NCBI GenBank assembly: GCA_023436745.1
Contig: JAEZHZ010000042.1
Location: 1 to 33,878 of the forward strand
Direction: 5' to 3'
Length of the DNA stretch: 33,878 nucleotides
Source: Pseudomonadota bacterium
GTDB lineage: Bacteria; Pseudomonadota; Alphaproteobacteria; Rhizobiales; Devosiaceae
Below the pieces are notes generated by a model, which was given only the letters and a program-made list of their open reading frames with translations, searched no databases and was not told the DNA's origin. Positions 23,436 to 32,679 of this stretch are shown piece by piece; the stretch's first letter is position 1, and every line of letters starts with the position of its first letter. The position numbers and the translations under genes were made by a program.

Positions 23436-24521
23436 TCAGCGCAGCTTGAGACTGGACAGGCCGATCAGCGCGAGCACGAAGCTGATGATCCAGAACCGGA
23501 TCACCACCTGAGACTCCGTCCACCCCAGATGCTCGAAATGGTGATGGATCGGCGCCATTCGGAACACGCGTTTGCCGGTGAGCCGGAACGATGCGACCTG
23601 CACGATCACCGACACCGTCTCCAGCACGAACAACCCGCCGATAATGGCAAGCACGATCTCGTGCTTGGTCGCGACGGCAATGGAGCCCAGGGCACCACCA
23701 AGGGCGAGCGAGCCCGTGTCGCCCATGAAGATCTGCGCCGGCGGAGCGTTGAACCACAGGAAACCAAGGCCGGCGCCGATAAGGGCGCCGCAGACCACGG
23801 CGAGTTCGGCGGTACCGGGCACGGAGTTGAGCAGCAGATACTCGGCGTAGTTCGGGCTGCCGACGAGATAGGCGATGAAGCCGAAGCAGGCCGCCGCAAC
23901 CATCACGGGCACGATAGCCAGCCCGTCTAGGCCATCGGTGAGGTTGACGGAATTGCCGGCGGCCATCACCACGAAGCCGCCGAACAGGATGTAGAAATAG
24001 CCGAGGTTGACCGCGAGGTCCTTGACGAAGGGAAACAGCAGCGACGTGCCGTACGCACCGGAGGCAAGCTGGGAGATGGCAAATGCGGCCATGCAGCCGA
24101 TGATCGCTTCGAGCAGCAGCCGCTGCTTCGAACCGAAGCCGGCATGGCTCATGCGCTTGACCTTTAAATAGTCGTCGTAGAACCCGATCGCACCGAACCC
24201 GACGGTGACGAACAGCACCACCCAGACATATCCGTTGGTGAGGTTGGACCACAGCAAGGTCGAGATCACCGCGCCGGACAGGATCATCAGCCCGCCCATG
24301 GTCGGCGTGCCCTTCTTGGTCAGCAGGTGCGACTGGGGACCATCTTCGCGGATCGGCTGGCCACGTCCCTGCTTGACGCGCAGCAGCGCGATCATGCCCG
24401 GCCCGAACAGGAACACGAAGAACAGCGCCGTGACGACCGCGCCGGCCGTGCGGAAGGTGATGTAGCGAAAGACGTTGAACGCCGCGAACGCGTCACCCAG
24501 CTGGCCAAGGAAATACAGCAT
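23436..24521 (-). CDS. mraY: phospho-N-acetylmuramoyl-pentapeptide transferase
   Basis: Integral membrane enzyme that transfers phospho-MurNAc-pentapeptide to undecaprenyl phosphate, making lipid I. Motifs: TKKGTPTMGGLMILSG, the Asp pair in FYDDYLK (D116, D117), NSVNLTDGLDGLAI (D196, D199), FMGDTGSLALGG and the C-terminal PIHHHFEHLGW. About ten membrane segments. The start at 24521 (361 residues) gives the conserved N-terminus MLYFLGQLG and has GAGAGGA upstream; the open frame continues back to 24938 but that part overlaps murF out of frame and is not coding. Confidence 0.97.
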   Translation of the reverse strand: MLYFLGQLGDAFAAFNVFRYITFRTAGAVVTALFFVFLFGPGMIALLRVKQGRGQPIREDGPQSHLLTKKGTPTMGGLMILSGAVISTLLWSNLTNGYVWVVLFVTVGFGAIGFYDDYLKVKRMSHAGFGSKQRLLLEAIIGCMAAFAISQLASGAYGTSLLFPFVKDLAVNLGYFYILFGGFVVMAAGNSVNLTDGLDGLAIVPVMVAAACFGFIAYLVGSPNYAEYLLLNSVPGTAELAVVCGALIGAGLGFLWFNAPPAQIFMGDTGSLALGGALGSIAVATKHEIVLAIIGGLFVLETVSVIVQVASFRLTGKRVFRMAPIHHHFEHLGWTESQVVIRFWIISFVLALIGLSSLKLR

Positions 24522-24552
24522 GTAGGGGAATGTCCTCTCGCGCGGGTGGTGT

Positions 24553-25950
24553 TCAGGCTCGCTCGAACCTGTTGCGGATCTTTTCCACGACGCCCGCCAG
24601 CCCCACGCCGTTGGACCCTTTGACCATAACAGCATCCCCGTATGCAAGATCGGCGAGAACGATGTTCGCCATCTCTGTAGCGGTCTGTGTGTGGGCGGAC
24701 ACACGGTCCGGCCCGAGCGCTTCCGCCAGCGCCGCCATCTGCGGCCCGACGAGGTAGACCCGGTCGGCCCCGGATGCGAGCACCGCCGGGGCAAGGCTGC
24801 GGTGAAGCTCGGCGCTGTGCGCTCCGAGCTCAAGCATATCTCCGAGCACCACCATCTTGCGGCCACTGGCCGCATCCTGGCGCGCGAACACGTCGAGCGC
24901 CGCCGCCATCGAGGCGGTGTTGGCGTTGTAACTCTCATCGATCAGCAGCAACGGCTGCTCCGCCGGACCAAGCCGGGAGCGGGCGCCGCGACCGGGTTGC
25001 GCGCCGAATGTTGCCAGCGCCTGCAGCGCCACCGCCGGCTCCACCCCCGCCACGTGGCTCGCCGCAAGCGCGCCCACGGCGTTGGCGACCATGTGGCGTC
25101 CGGGGACATTGAGCAGCAGTTCGTAACGCTCGCCCTCATGCTCTACCGTCGCTACGCTACCTTCCGGCAGGCTATCGATGCCGATGACCTGCCAGTCCGC
25201 CCCGCGAGCTTCCCCATAGGTGACCACCCGCCCTACCCCGACCGCCCTGGCTTCGTCGAGAAGCACATCGAGCTGCGCGTGATCGGCGTTGAGAATGGCC
25301 GTCCCGCCGGGCTCCAGCCCAGAGAATATCTCCGACTTGGCGCGAGCTATGGCATCGAGCGAACCCAGCGCTTCCAGATGCGCCGGGGCGATGGTGGTGA
25401 TGATGGCGATATGCGGACGTACCAGCCGCGAGAGCGGCCGGATCTCCTCAGGCGCGCTCATGCCCATCTCGAAGACACCGAATTGCGCCGTTCGAGGCAG
25501 CCGGGCGAGCATCAGCGGAACGCCCCAGTGATTGTTAAAGCTCTTGATCGAAGCGTGGGTGGCCCCGGCCGCCTCGAACACGGCCCGCAGCGCTTCCTTG
25601 GTCGTGGTTTTGCCTACGCTACCGGTCACACCGACGATGGTGGCGCGACTCCGGGCGCGCGCTGCCTGGGCCAGATCGCGCAGGCCGTCGAGTGCATCCG
25701 CTACCTTGATCCGACCCTGTCCGTCGCTGCGCCCATCGGTGACGAGCGCGGCCGCCGCCCCATCGCGCAGCGCCTGTTCGACGAAGTCATGGCCGTCGAA
25801 CCGGTCGCCCTTGATCGCAACGAAGAGCGACTCCGGTCCGAGCTCGCGAGAATCTATCGAGATCGAGTTGATTGCAGTGTCGCCGGGCAGATCAGTGTGT
25901 CCGCCGGTGGCATCCTGGATTTCGGCTACCGTGAAGTGCGGTTGGCTCAT
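24553..25950 (-). CDS. murF: UDP-MurNAc-tripeptide--D-Ala-D-Ala ligase
   Basis: Last cytoplasmic Mur ligase, adding the D-Ala-D-Ala made by Ddl. N-terminal UDP-binding part with ISIDSRELGPESLFVAIKG, the P-loop VTGSVGKTTTKEAL (GSVGKTTTK at 110-118), the FNNHWGVP motif and IDESYNANTASM in the C-terminal part. The length of 465 residues is normal. ATG 25950 has GGGA upstream. It follows murE after 50 bases and precedes mraY by 31. Confidence 0.96.
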   Translation of the reverse strand: MSQPHFTVAEIQDATGGHTDLPGDTAINSISIDSRELGPESLFVAIKGDRFDGHDFVEQALRDGAAAALVTDGRSDGQGRIKVADALDGLRDLAQAARARSRATIVGVTGSVGKTTTKEALRAVFEAAGATHASIKSFNNHWGVPLMLARLPRTAQFGVFEMGMSAPEEIRPLSRLVRPHIAIITTIAPAHLEALGSLDAIARAKSEIFSGLEPGGTAILNADHAQLDVLLDEARAVGVGRVVTYGEARGADWQVIGIDSLPEGSVATVEHEGERYELLLNVPGRHMVANAVGALAASHVAGVEPAVALQALATFGAQPGRGARSRLGPAEQPLLLIDESYNANTASMAAALDVFARQDAASGRKMVVLGDMLELGAHSAELHRSLAPAVLASGADRVYLVGPQMAALAEALGPDRVSAHTQTATEMANIVLADLAYGDAVMVKGSNGVGLAGVVEKIRNRFERA

Positions 25951-26000
25951 CGCGTGTCCCGTATGAGTATGCGGCGGCCCACATTTCGGGCGCCGGGCGC

Positions 26001-27443
26001 CTAGCCCTTTGTCGCCTCTGCCACAGCCTCGTGATCGGAGAAGTGGTGCTTGGTGGTGCCGACGATCTGGTACTCTTCGTGGCCTTTGCCTGCAATGAGC
26101 AACACGTCTCCAGGCTCCAGAGCCCGTACTGCAGCGACGATCGCCTCCTTGCGGTCCCCGATCTCCCTGGCACCAGTTGCCGTCGCGAGGATCTCCGCGC
26201 GGATAGTGGCCGGGTTCTCGGTCCGGGGATTGTCGTCGGTTACGATGACGTCGTCCGCCATGCGCTGGGCGACCTCGCCCATCATCGGGCGCTTGCCCTT
26301 GTCCCGATCGCCACCCGCGCCGAACACCAGGCGCAGCTTGTTCCTGGCATATGGCCGCAGGGCTGCCAGCGCCGATTCAAGTGCGACAGGTTTGTGCGAG
26401 TAGTCGATGAAGATCGCCGCGCCGTTGTGCTCGGCCACCAGCTCAAGTCGACCCTTTGCGCCCTTCAGCTCGGAGAGCGCCGGGAACGCATCCGCCTTGT
26501 CGACGCCGCTCGACATCGCGAGCGCCGCCGCGATCAGCGCGTTCGAAACCTGGAACTCGCCGGTCAGCGGCAGGTGGAAACTGGTCTTCTCGCCAACGTG
26601 GCGTACTTCAACGCGCTGTCCATATCCCTCCGGCTGGATCGAGAGGATCTCGATATAGGCCCCCTCGCGCCCCACCGTCAGAAGCGTCGCGCCCGCGCTC
26701 AGGGCTGCAAACATGAACGGCTCATGCTGCGGGTCATCGACGTTGACGATCGCCGGTCCGGTGTCCACCAGAAGGTCGGTGAACAGCCTGAGCTTGGCGT
26801 CGCGGTACTCGTCCATGCTGGCGTGATAGTCGAGGTGGTCGCGGCTGAGATTGGTGAACGCCACCGCCTCGAAGTGGATGCCATCGAGGCGGCGCTGGTC
26901 GAGACCGTGGCTCGAAGCCTCCAGCGCGACATGGTCGATGCCCTGGGCCTTCAATGCTCTCAGCGACTGGTGCAGGGTGCGCGAATCCGGCGTGGTGAGG
27001 GCGCCGTCGATGTGCCGCGTCGCTGTGTCGACGCCGAGCGTTCCGACGCTGGCGCCCGGTATCCCTGCATAGGTCCAGATCTGGCGCACGAATGAGGCGA
27101 CCGAGGTCTTGCCGTTGGTGCCGGTCACCGCCACGGTGATTTCGGGCTGGGGCTCATAGATCCGCGAGGCAGCACGGGCATAGGCCGCGCGCACATCCTT
27201 GACGATGATGACCGGCACCCCAGGATCTCCGGGAGGATCGAGATCCGTGACGATGGCCAGGCACCCACGGCGCACCGCTTCGGCTATGAACTGGTTGCCA
27301 TGCACGTTCCCGCCCGGCAGCGCAAAGAACACGTCACCCGGCTCAATGCGGCGACTGTCGGAGTTGAGCCCGAAAACCGCACCCAAGCCCTTCTTGGGCC
27401 GGGCGCCGGAGCCTTCAAGCAGTTGGGTAACGCTGAGTGACAC
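26001..27443 (-). CDS. murE: UDP-MurNAc-L-Ala-D-Glu--meso-diaminopimelate ligase
   Basis: Mur ligase adding the third residue of the stem peptide. The P-loop is VTGTNGKTS (107-114), with FTNLSRDHLDYH and the carbamylated-Lys region; DNPR at 404-407 is the motif used by enzymes specific for meso-diaminopimelate rather than lysine. The length of 480 residues is normal. The start is GTG 27443, with AAGGA eight bases upstream, and the conserved N-terminus LGLNSDSRRIEPGDVFFALPG-like region follows at residues 25-44. It begins 23 bases after ftsI. Confidence 0.96.
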   Translation of the reverse strand: MSLSVTQLLEGSGARPKKGLGAVFGLNSDSRRIEPGDVFFALPGGNVHGNQFIAEAVRRGCLAIVTDLDPPGDPGVPVIIVKDVRAAYARAASRIYEPQPEITVAVTGTNGKTSVASFVRQIWTYAGIPGASVGTLGVDTATRHIDGALTTPDSRTLHQSLRALKAQGIDHVALEASSHGLDQRRLDGIHFEAVAFTNLSRDHLDYHASMDEYRDAKLRLFTDLLVDTGPAIVNVDDPQHEPFMFAALSAGATLLTVGREGAYIEILSIQPEGYGQRVEVRHVGEKTSFHLPLTGEFQVSNALIAAALAMSSGVDKADAFPALSELKGAKGRLELVAEHNGAAIFIDYSHKPVALESALAALRPYARNKLRLVFGAGGDRDKGKRPMMGEVAQRMADDVIVTDDNPRTENPATIRAEILATATGAREIGDRKEAIVAAVRALEPGDVLLIAGKGHEEYQIVGTTKHHFSDHEAVAEATKG

Positions 27444-27466
27444 GGCTGCAATCCTTCTGGATCGGA

Positions 27467-29173
27467 TTATCGGAGGGCGGGTGGGACAAGATTAAGGTCG
27501 GTCATCTCCGAAAAGTCCGGAGCGATGCCGAGCATGGGAGCGACACGCTGCACGATGCGACCGGTCACCGCACCGGCGTTCCAGCCGGCGGTCGTGCCCG
27601 ATTGCGGGTTCTCACGCTTCGGCTCGTCCACCATGATGACCATCGCGTATCGGGGATCATCGAGGGGGAAGGCGGAGGCGAAGAAGTTGGTGACGACACT
27701 CGACGAATAGCGGCCGTCGATGACCTTTTCGGCGGTGCCGGTCTTGCCGCCGACGCGATAGCCCTGCGCCGCCTTGTTCATCTGGCTGCCCGATCCCTCA
27801 AGTGCGTTGAGGCGCATGAGGTACCGGAGCTGCTCGCTCGTCTCCGGCTTCAGCACGCGACGGTAGTGCTGCTGCGCCTCTTCGAGGTCGCGCCGGTAGA
27901 TGGTTGGGGGCACGTAGTTGCCGCCATTCACGAACGAGGCATAGGCAGTAACCATGTGCAGGGGCGACACCGACAGCCCGTGGCCGAACGAAGCCGTTGC
28001 CGCACCGACTTCCGACAGCTCCTTGGGCACTACCGGCAAACGCATCTCCGGCAGTTCAAACGGCACTCGCTGGTCGAACCCGAGTGTCGACAGGAAGGTG
28101 CGGAACGCCTCCTTGCCCATCGCCTGCATGATCTTGATGGTGCCGATGTTGGAGGAGTACTTATACACCTCAGGAAGGCTGAGCACGCGGTGCTTGCCAT
28201 GGAAGTCGTCGATGGTGAATCGTCCGAAGCGGATACCGAAGCGTGCATCGAACTGATCGCTGATCCTCACCATGCCGCTGTCGAGCGCACCGGCAATGGT
28301 CACGGTCTTGAAGGTGGAGCCCGGCTCGAAGATGCCGGCCGTGATGCGGTTGAATGTATCCTTCACCAGCGCCGTCGCCGGCTGGTTCGGATCGAAATCC
28401 GGCAGGGACGCCATGGCGACGATCTCGCCCGTGTGGACGTCCATCATCACTCCGGCCGCGGCTGCGGCCTGATAGCGCGTCATCGCGTCGGTGAGTTGCT
28501 CGTGCATGATGTGCTGCACGCGCATGTCGACCGAGAGCTGCACCGGCGCCAGAGCATTGCCACGGGCCAGGCCGAGCTCCTGCAACAGGGCGACGTTCTC
28601 GTCGTCCATGTGCTTTTCGATGCCGGATATGCCCTGGTTGTCGATGTTCGTTGAGCCAAGGATGTGCGAGGCCTCGGTGAGCCCCGGATAGAAGCGCTTG
28701 GACTCCGTGATGAAGTCGATGCCCGGGATGCCGAGCCGCATGACCTGTTCCTGGATCGCGGGGGTAAGCTCGCGCTGCACCCACACGAAGCCCTTGTCGC
28801 CGGTAAGGCGCCGCCGCAGCCAATCCGCATCGAGATCGGGCAGCACCGTGCGCAGCTTCGTTACGGCCTCCTCGACATCGATGATCCGCCGCGGCTCGGC
28901 AAACAGCGACGGCACGCGGATGTCTACGGCCATCTCCAGACCATTCCGGTCGAGGATGGGCGGCCGGGTGGCGGTAATCGCGTCGCGGGTCTGGCCTTCG
29001 ATGGTCTGGTCCTTGACCACCATGCCGAGTTGAATCAGCCGTCCGCCGACCAGCCCGAAACCCAGAACCAGGGCGACCATCATCCACCGGATGCGCGCAC
29101 GGGTGAGTGTGCCCCGTGCCTTGCGGGCGCCGTCGATGCTGATGGTGGAGCCGAAGTCCGCCGTCAGGGTCAT
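27467..29173 (-). CDS. ftsI: septal transpeptidase FtsI (PBP3)
   Basis: Class B penicillin-binding protein that crosslinks septal peptidoglycan with FtsW. One N-terminal membrane anchor (about 30-47, WMMVALVLGFGLVGGRLI), the pedestal domain, then the transpeptidase domain with the active-site STFK (S286, K289), SSN (340-342) and KTG (477-479). The length of 568 residues fits. ATG 29173 sits in a TGATG junction with the ftsL stop and has AAGGG upstream; GTG 29176 directly before it is an alternative. Confidence 0.96.
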   Translation of the reverse strand: MTLTADFGSTISIDGARKARGTLTRARIRWMMVALVLGFGLVGGRLIQLGMVVKDQTIEGQTRDAITATRPPILDRNGLEMAVDIRVPSLFAEPRRIIDVEEAVTKLRTVLPDLDADWLRRRLTGDKGFVWVQRELTPAIQEQVMRLGIPGIDFITESKRFYPGLTEASHILGSTNIDNQGISGIEKHMDDENVALLQELGLARGNALAPVQLSVDMRVQHIMHEQLTDAMTRYQAAAAAGVMMDVHTGEIVAMASLPDFDPNQPATALVKDTFNRITAGIFEPGSTFKTVTIAGALDSGMVRISDQFDARFGIRFGRFTIDDFHGKHRVLSLPEVYKYSSNIGTIKIMQAMGKEAFRTFLSTLGFDQRVPFELPEMRLPVVPKELSEVGAATASFGHGLSVSPLHMVTAYASFVNGGNYVPPTIYRRDLEEAQQHYRRVLKPETSEQLRYLMRLNALEGSGSQMNKAAQGYRVGGKTGTAEKVIDGRYSSSVVTNFFASAFPLDDPRYAMVIMVDEPKRENPQSGTTAGWNAGAVTGRIVQRVAPMLGIAPDFSEMTDLNLVPPALR

Positions 29174-29556
29174 CACTCGATCCCTTCAAGTTCGAGAATG
29201 GCGTCGATCGGGTCCACGCCCGCCTCGAGCGACAGGAACAGCGCATCCATTGCCGCCGAGTTGGGCGCTGCTGGCCGCATCGGCAGGTCCAGGAAGGCTC
29301 CGAACTGCTGCTGCTTGACCGGTTCGATGCCCAGAGTGGCCTGGTGCCGGCGCACGATCGGTTCGATGTGACCGGGCTGGCTCAGCACCGCCTCCTCGGC
29401 CTTGAGGATAGAGAGCTCTCCTTCCTGAGCGTCGATATGGGCAATCAGCGCGGTCCGTTGGGACGCCGTATCCTCGATCGAGAACTTCAAGGCGTAGACG
29501 CCCGAGAGCATCAGCACGCTCGTGAAGATCAGGAAGATGTTGAGATGCCGGATCAT
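29173..29556 (-). CDS. ftsL: cell division protein FtsL
   Basis: Small bitopic divisome protein. The membrane segment is LNIFLIFTSVLMLSGVYALK (5-24), followed by a predicted coiled coil (about 27-60, TASQRTALIAHIDAQEGELS) that would pair with FtsB and an extended periplasmic tail. The position between rsmH and ftsI and the length of 127 residues support the call, since FtsL is poorly conserved in sequence. ATG 29556 overlaps the rsmH stop as ATGA, with GAGG upstream. Confidence 0.88.
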   Translation of the reverse strand: MIRHLNIFLIFTSVLMLSGVYALKFSIEDTASQRTALIAHIDAQEGELSILKAEEAVLSQPGHIEPIVRRHQATLGIEPVKQQQFGAFLDLPMRPAAPNSAAMDALFLSLEAGVDPIDAILELEGIE

Positions 29557-30554
29557 GCGGCACCTCGTGGAACGGGTACGCTGAGACCTTTGAGGCTCGT
29601 GGGTCGGGCCGGCGTCGCAGCGCGGGTCGCGTAACGCAGCACCGCGGACCGGGCACGCGGATTGCGCGCGAGCTCGGCCTCACCGGGTTTCACCGCCTTT
29701 GCGACATTGACCCAGCGACGCGGCTCGCTGTCCACCTGCGGCAGGTGACGGGACTGTGCCGGACCGCCCTTGTCCGGATCGAAGAAGCGCTTGACGATCC
29801 GGTCCTCCAGCGAATGGAAGCTCACCACGGCAAGGCGCCCGCCTTCCGGGAGCAGCCTTTCAGCTGCAAACAAGGCCTCGACCAGTTGTTCGAACTCGCC
29901 GTTCACGGCGATCCGCAACGCCTGGAAGCTGCGTGTCGCGGGGTGGGCATCACCCGGCTTGCGGCCGATGGCCTTCTCGATCACCCGGGCCAGCTCTGTG
30001 GTCGTCTCGATCGGCGCTGCCTGTCGTGCGGCAACGATGGCCTGGGCAATCCGGCGCGACTTGCGCTCCTCGCCATAGGCGTAAAGCAGGTTGGCGAGGT
30101 CCTCGGCCTCGAGGGAGTTGACGAGGTCGGCCGCACTTGTCCCCTCGCTCGCCATGCGCATGTCGAGCGGCCCTTCCCGCATGAAGGAGAAGCCACGTTC
30201 GGCGGTGTCCAACTGCATCGAGGATACCCCGATGTCGAGCACCACCGCATCGATCTGCCCGTGACCGCCGGCAAGGACATCGAGTTCGGCGAAACTGCCC
30301 GCGACGAACACGAAGCGATCAGCAAACTCCTTGGCCAGCGCCTCGGCATGGCCCCGCACGCTTGGGTCACGGTCGATCGCGATCACGGACGCACCGGCAT
30401 TCAGCAGAGCCCGCGAATAGCCGCCGGCACCGAAGGTACCGTCCACGATCCGCCGACCCTCCACCGGAGCGAGCGCTCCCAGAACCTCGTCCAGGAGAAC
30501 CGGAACGTGCGGGCCGCCGGCCATGCCGCTCTCGGGCAGGGAACGCTTGCCCAT
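29553..30554 (-). CDS. rsmH: 16S rRNA (cytosine(1402)-N(4))-methyltransferase
   Basis: SAM-dependent enzyme (MraW) that methylates N4 of C1402 in 16S rRNA. Motifs: HVPVLLDEVLGAL, the SAM loop VDGTFGAGGYSRALL, AIDRDP, VVLDIGVSSMQLD, GFSFMREGPLDMRM and VVSFHSLEDRIVKRFF. From ATG 30554 it has 333 residues; GTG 30578 and ATG 30524 are also possible, and none has a strong ribosome site. It is the first gene of the dcw cluster here: the expected mraZ is not upstream; instead the divergent kinase operon begins 189 bases away. Confidence 0.95.
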   Translation of the reverse strand: MGKRSLPESGMAGGPHVPVLLDEVLGALAPVEGRRIVDGTFGAGGYSRALLNAGASVIAIDRDPSVRGHAEALAKEFADRFVFVAGSFAELDVLAGGHGQIDAVVLDIGVSSMQLDTAERGFSFMREGPLDMRMASEGTSAADLVNSLEAEDLANLLYAYGEERKSRRIAQAIVAARQAAPIETTTELARVIEKAIGRKPGDAHPATRSFQALRIAVNGEFEQLVEALFAAERLLPEGGRLAVVSFHSLEDRIVKRFFDPDKGGPAQSRHLPQVDSEPRRWVNVAKAVKPGEAELARNPRARSAVLRYATRAATPARPTSLKGLSVPVPRGAA

Positions 30555-30685
30555 AGGTACCACTCGCACTCCAATCACGACCGCCGGCAGGGGCCTGTAA
30601 ACTCCGCATCAATGTCGCCAACGACGCTTAAGATTCTGTTTCCCATTCCGTCACCGCTGAAAAATCCCTGGCCCGCGGAATGCGT

Positions 30686-30712
30686 ATTGCCCCCGCCCCC
30701 GCTTTGGGCAAT
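30686..30712. promoter_or_regulatory. inverted repeat in the rsmH-kinase divergent spacer
   Basis: ATTGCCC (30686-30692) and GGGCAAT (30706-30712) form a 7-bp inverted repeat with a 13-base spacing inside the 189-bp region that must hold promoters for both the dcw cluster and the kinase operon. No confident -35/-10 pair and no EcfG-type site were found by eye. Confidence 0.3.
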
Positions 30713-30743
30713 GAGTCCTCCGGGCTGATGGGGGAAAAACACA

Positions 30744-32234
30744 TTGCCGATATCGAATAATGTCTTCGTGCGGTCGGGCGTCGTCCTTCTGCTCGTAGGC
30801 TTCCTCGCGCTTGCCGGCATTGTCGGGACCACCATCTGGCTGGTTGAGCAGACACAGGTCTACTTCAACCAGGTCATCGAGGCGCGCGACGCCCGCACGA
30901 CGGCCGTGGACCTCAGGACAGCCCTGCAGGATGCCGAGACCGGCCAGCGCGGCTACATCCTGACCCAGGAAGAAGGCTATCTCGAGCCCTACACGAGGGC
31001 CGTCGGGCTCGTGGAGCAGAACTTCGAGCAACTCCAGAACGTGCTGGTTCCCTATCCCCAGGCCGTAGAGCCATTGCAGACCCTGCGCGCCGACATCGAC
31101 ACGAAGCTCACCGAGATGGCCGCGACCATTGATATGGTGCGCAGCGGCGACGTCGAGGGTGCGGTGGCCGTCGTCCAGACCGACCGCGGCAAGGAAGCGA
31201 TGGATCGCTCCCGCACATTCTTCGATGCGCTCATCCGTGCTGCGGACAACCGGCTTACCGCCGGTGCCGAAGACCAGCGCAACGCGGCCACGGCCCTGCG
31301 CTGGACCAACATCGCCGGTGCCTTCGTCATCTTCGTCGTGGTCGGCGCCTTCGCCTGGACCGTGGTGTCCTACACGCGCGAACTGGCCAAGGCCCGCCAG
31401 GAGGTGGAACTCGCCAACGCAAGCCTCGAGCAACGCGTGCGCGAACGCACCGTCGATCTCGGCCGCGCCAATGAAGAGATCCAGCGCTTCGCTTACATCG
31501 TGACCCACGATCTGCGGGCTCCGCTGGTCAACATCATGGGCTTCACGAGCGAACTCGAGACCAGCGTCGGCGAACTCTCGACCTACATGCGCGACCACGA
31601 GGACCCGGATCCCGCATTTGCGGCCGCCCGCACCGCAGCCACCGAGGACCTGCCCGAAGCGATCACCTTCATCCGAGCCGCCACACGCAAGATGGATGCC
31701 CTGATCAACGCCATTCTCAAGATCTCCCGAGAGGGCCGGCGCCAGCTCAAGCCCGAGCCGGTGAACCTCGCCGAATTGGCGGAAGCCTCCGCTGCGGCAA
31801 TTCACCACCAGGTCGCGGACAAGGGTGGCCGAGTCGAGGTCGACATCGCCGTGCCGCGCGTGATATCCGACCGTCTGTCGCTAGAGCAGATCCTGGGCAA
31901 TCTGCTGGACAACGCCGTCAAGTATCAACAGCCGGAACGCCCGCTGACCGTCCGCATCACCACGCGGCAACTGCCGGGCGGCAGGGTAGAACTGGCAGTG
32001 GAAGACAACGGCAGGGGTATTGCGGGCACCGACCATGAGCGGGTGTTCGAGCTCTTCCGCCGTTCCGGTGCGCAGAGCCAGCCCGGCGAAGGCATCGGCC
32101 TCGCCCATGTGCGCACCATGGTGCGCAGCCTGGGCGGCGACATCACGCTCCGGTCGGAACTCGGCCAGGGCACGACGTTCATCATCACGCTGCCGAGGGA
32201 CCTGCGCAGCTATCTGGAGACAGTTACGAAATGA
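30744..32234 (+). CDS. CHASE3-domain sensor histidine kinase, KipF-like
   Basis: Membrane-bound sensor kinase of 496 residues. Layout: membrane segment 11-34, a periplasmic CHASE3 domain (about 38-180, with the typical DAETGQRGYILT), second membrane segment 187-209, a short coiled linker, HisKA with the phosphorylated H255 in FAYIVTHDLRAPLVNIMGFT, then the ATPase domain with the N box LGNLLDNAVKY (386-390), G1 DNGRGIAG (421-) and G2 GEGIGLA (449-). The start is TTG 30744 with GGGGGA upstream; the next in-frame GTG (30768) has none. It overlaps the next gene as ATGA. By domain layout and neighbours it resembles KipF, the CHASE3 kinase that acts on PakF in Sphingomonas; the signal is unknown here. 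Confidence 0.85.
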   Translation: MPISNNVFVRSGVVLLLVGFLALAGIVGTTIWLVEQTQVYFNQVIEARDARTTAVDLRTALQDAETGQRGYILTQEEGYLEPYTRAVGLVEQNFEQLQNVLVPYPQAVEPLQTLRADIDTKLTEMAATIDMVRSGDVEGAVAVVQTDRGKEAMDRSRTFFDALIRAADNRLTAGAEDQRNAATALRWTNIAGAFVIFVVVGAFAWTVVSYTRELAKARQEVELANASLEQRVRERTVDLGRANEEIQRFAYIVTHDLRAPLVNIMGFTSELETSVGELSTYMRDHEDPDPAFAAARTAATEDLPEAITFIRAATRKMDALINAILKISREGRRQLKPEPVNLAELAEASAAAIHHQVADKGGRVEVDIAVPRVISDRLSLEQILGNLLDNAVKYQQPERPLTVRITTRQLPGGRVELAVEDNGRGIAGTDHERVFELFRRSGAQSQPGEGIGLAHVRTMVRSLGGDITLRSELGQGTTFIITLPRDLRSYLETVTK

Positions 32235-32677
32235 GCTATGACGCCAAGCCTGTCACCATCGTGATGATCGAGGATGACGAGGGTCACGCCCGCCTCATCG
32301 AGAAGAACATTCGCCGCGCAGGCGTCAACAACGAGATCGTGCCCTTCACCGATGGCACCTCGGCTCTGAACTACCTGATGGGTGCCGATGGCAGTGGTGA
32401 GGTCAGCCGCGGCCGGCAGTTGCTGGTCCTTCTGGACCTCAACCTCCCCGACATGACCGGGGTCGACATCCTGGAGAAGGTCAAGGGCAACGAGCACACC
32501 CGCCTCACCCCAGTCGTGGTGCTGACCACCACCGACGATCAGCGCGAAATCCAGCGCTGCTATGATCTGGGTGCGAACGTCTACATCACGAAGCCGGTGG
32601 ACTATGACGGCTTTGCCAACGCCATCCGGCAGCTTGGTCTGTTCTTCTCCGTCATCCAGATTCCCGAGACGGAGTAG
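32231..32677 (+). CDS. Rcp1-type single-domain response regulator
   Basis: A 148-residue receiver without an output domain. The acidic pocket is E14-D15-D16, the phosphorylation site is D69 in LLDLNLPDMTG, with T100 and K121 (in VYITKPVDYDGF). The insert between strand 2 and D69 and the C-terminal helix (NAIRQLGLFFSVIQIPE) match the Rcp1 subgroup, which usually pairs with phytochrome-like kinases bearing the same kind of HisKA domain as the upstream gene. It overlaps the kinase by four bases and is followed after two bases by the receiver-kinase gene, so it is probably a shuttle or phosphate sink between the two. Confidence 0.88.
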   Translation: MSYDAKPVTIVMIEDDEGHARLIEKNIRRAGVNNEIVPFTDGTSALNYLMGADGSGEVSRGRQLLVLLDLNLPDMTGVDILEKVKGNEHTRLTPVVVLTTTDDQREIQRCYDLGANVYITKPVDYDGFANAIRQLGLFFSVIQIPETE

Positions 32678-32679
32678 CA

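Noticed and set aside
24522..24938. N-terminal extension of the mraY frame
   Set aside because: It overlaps murF out of frame; the conserved MraY start MLYFLGQLG with a GAGAGGA ribosome site begins at 24521.
25988..26001. GGGCGCC tandem in the murE-murF spacer
   Set aside because: Only two 7-base copies in very GC-rich DNA; no function suggested.
28170..29246. Second long minus-strand frame overlapping ftsI
   Set aside because: Arg/His/Gly-rich out-of-frame shadow of FtsI; the in-frame gene has all penicillin-binding motifs.
30579..30743. EcfG-type (GGAAC-N16/17-GTT) promoter upstream of the kinase operon
   Set aside because: GGAAT is present but no properly spaced GTT partner; not supported.
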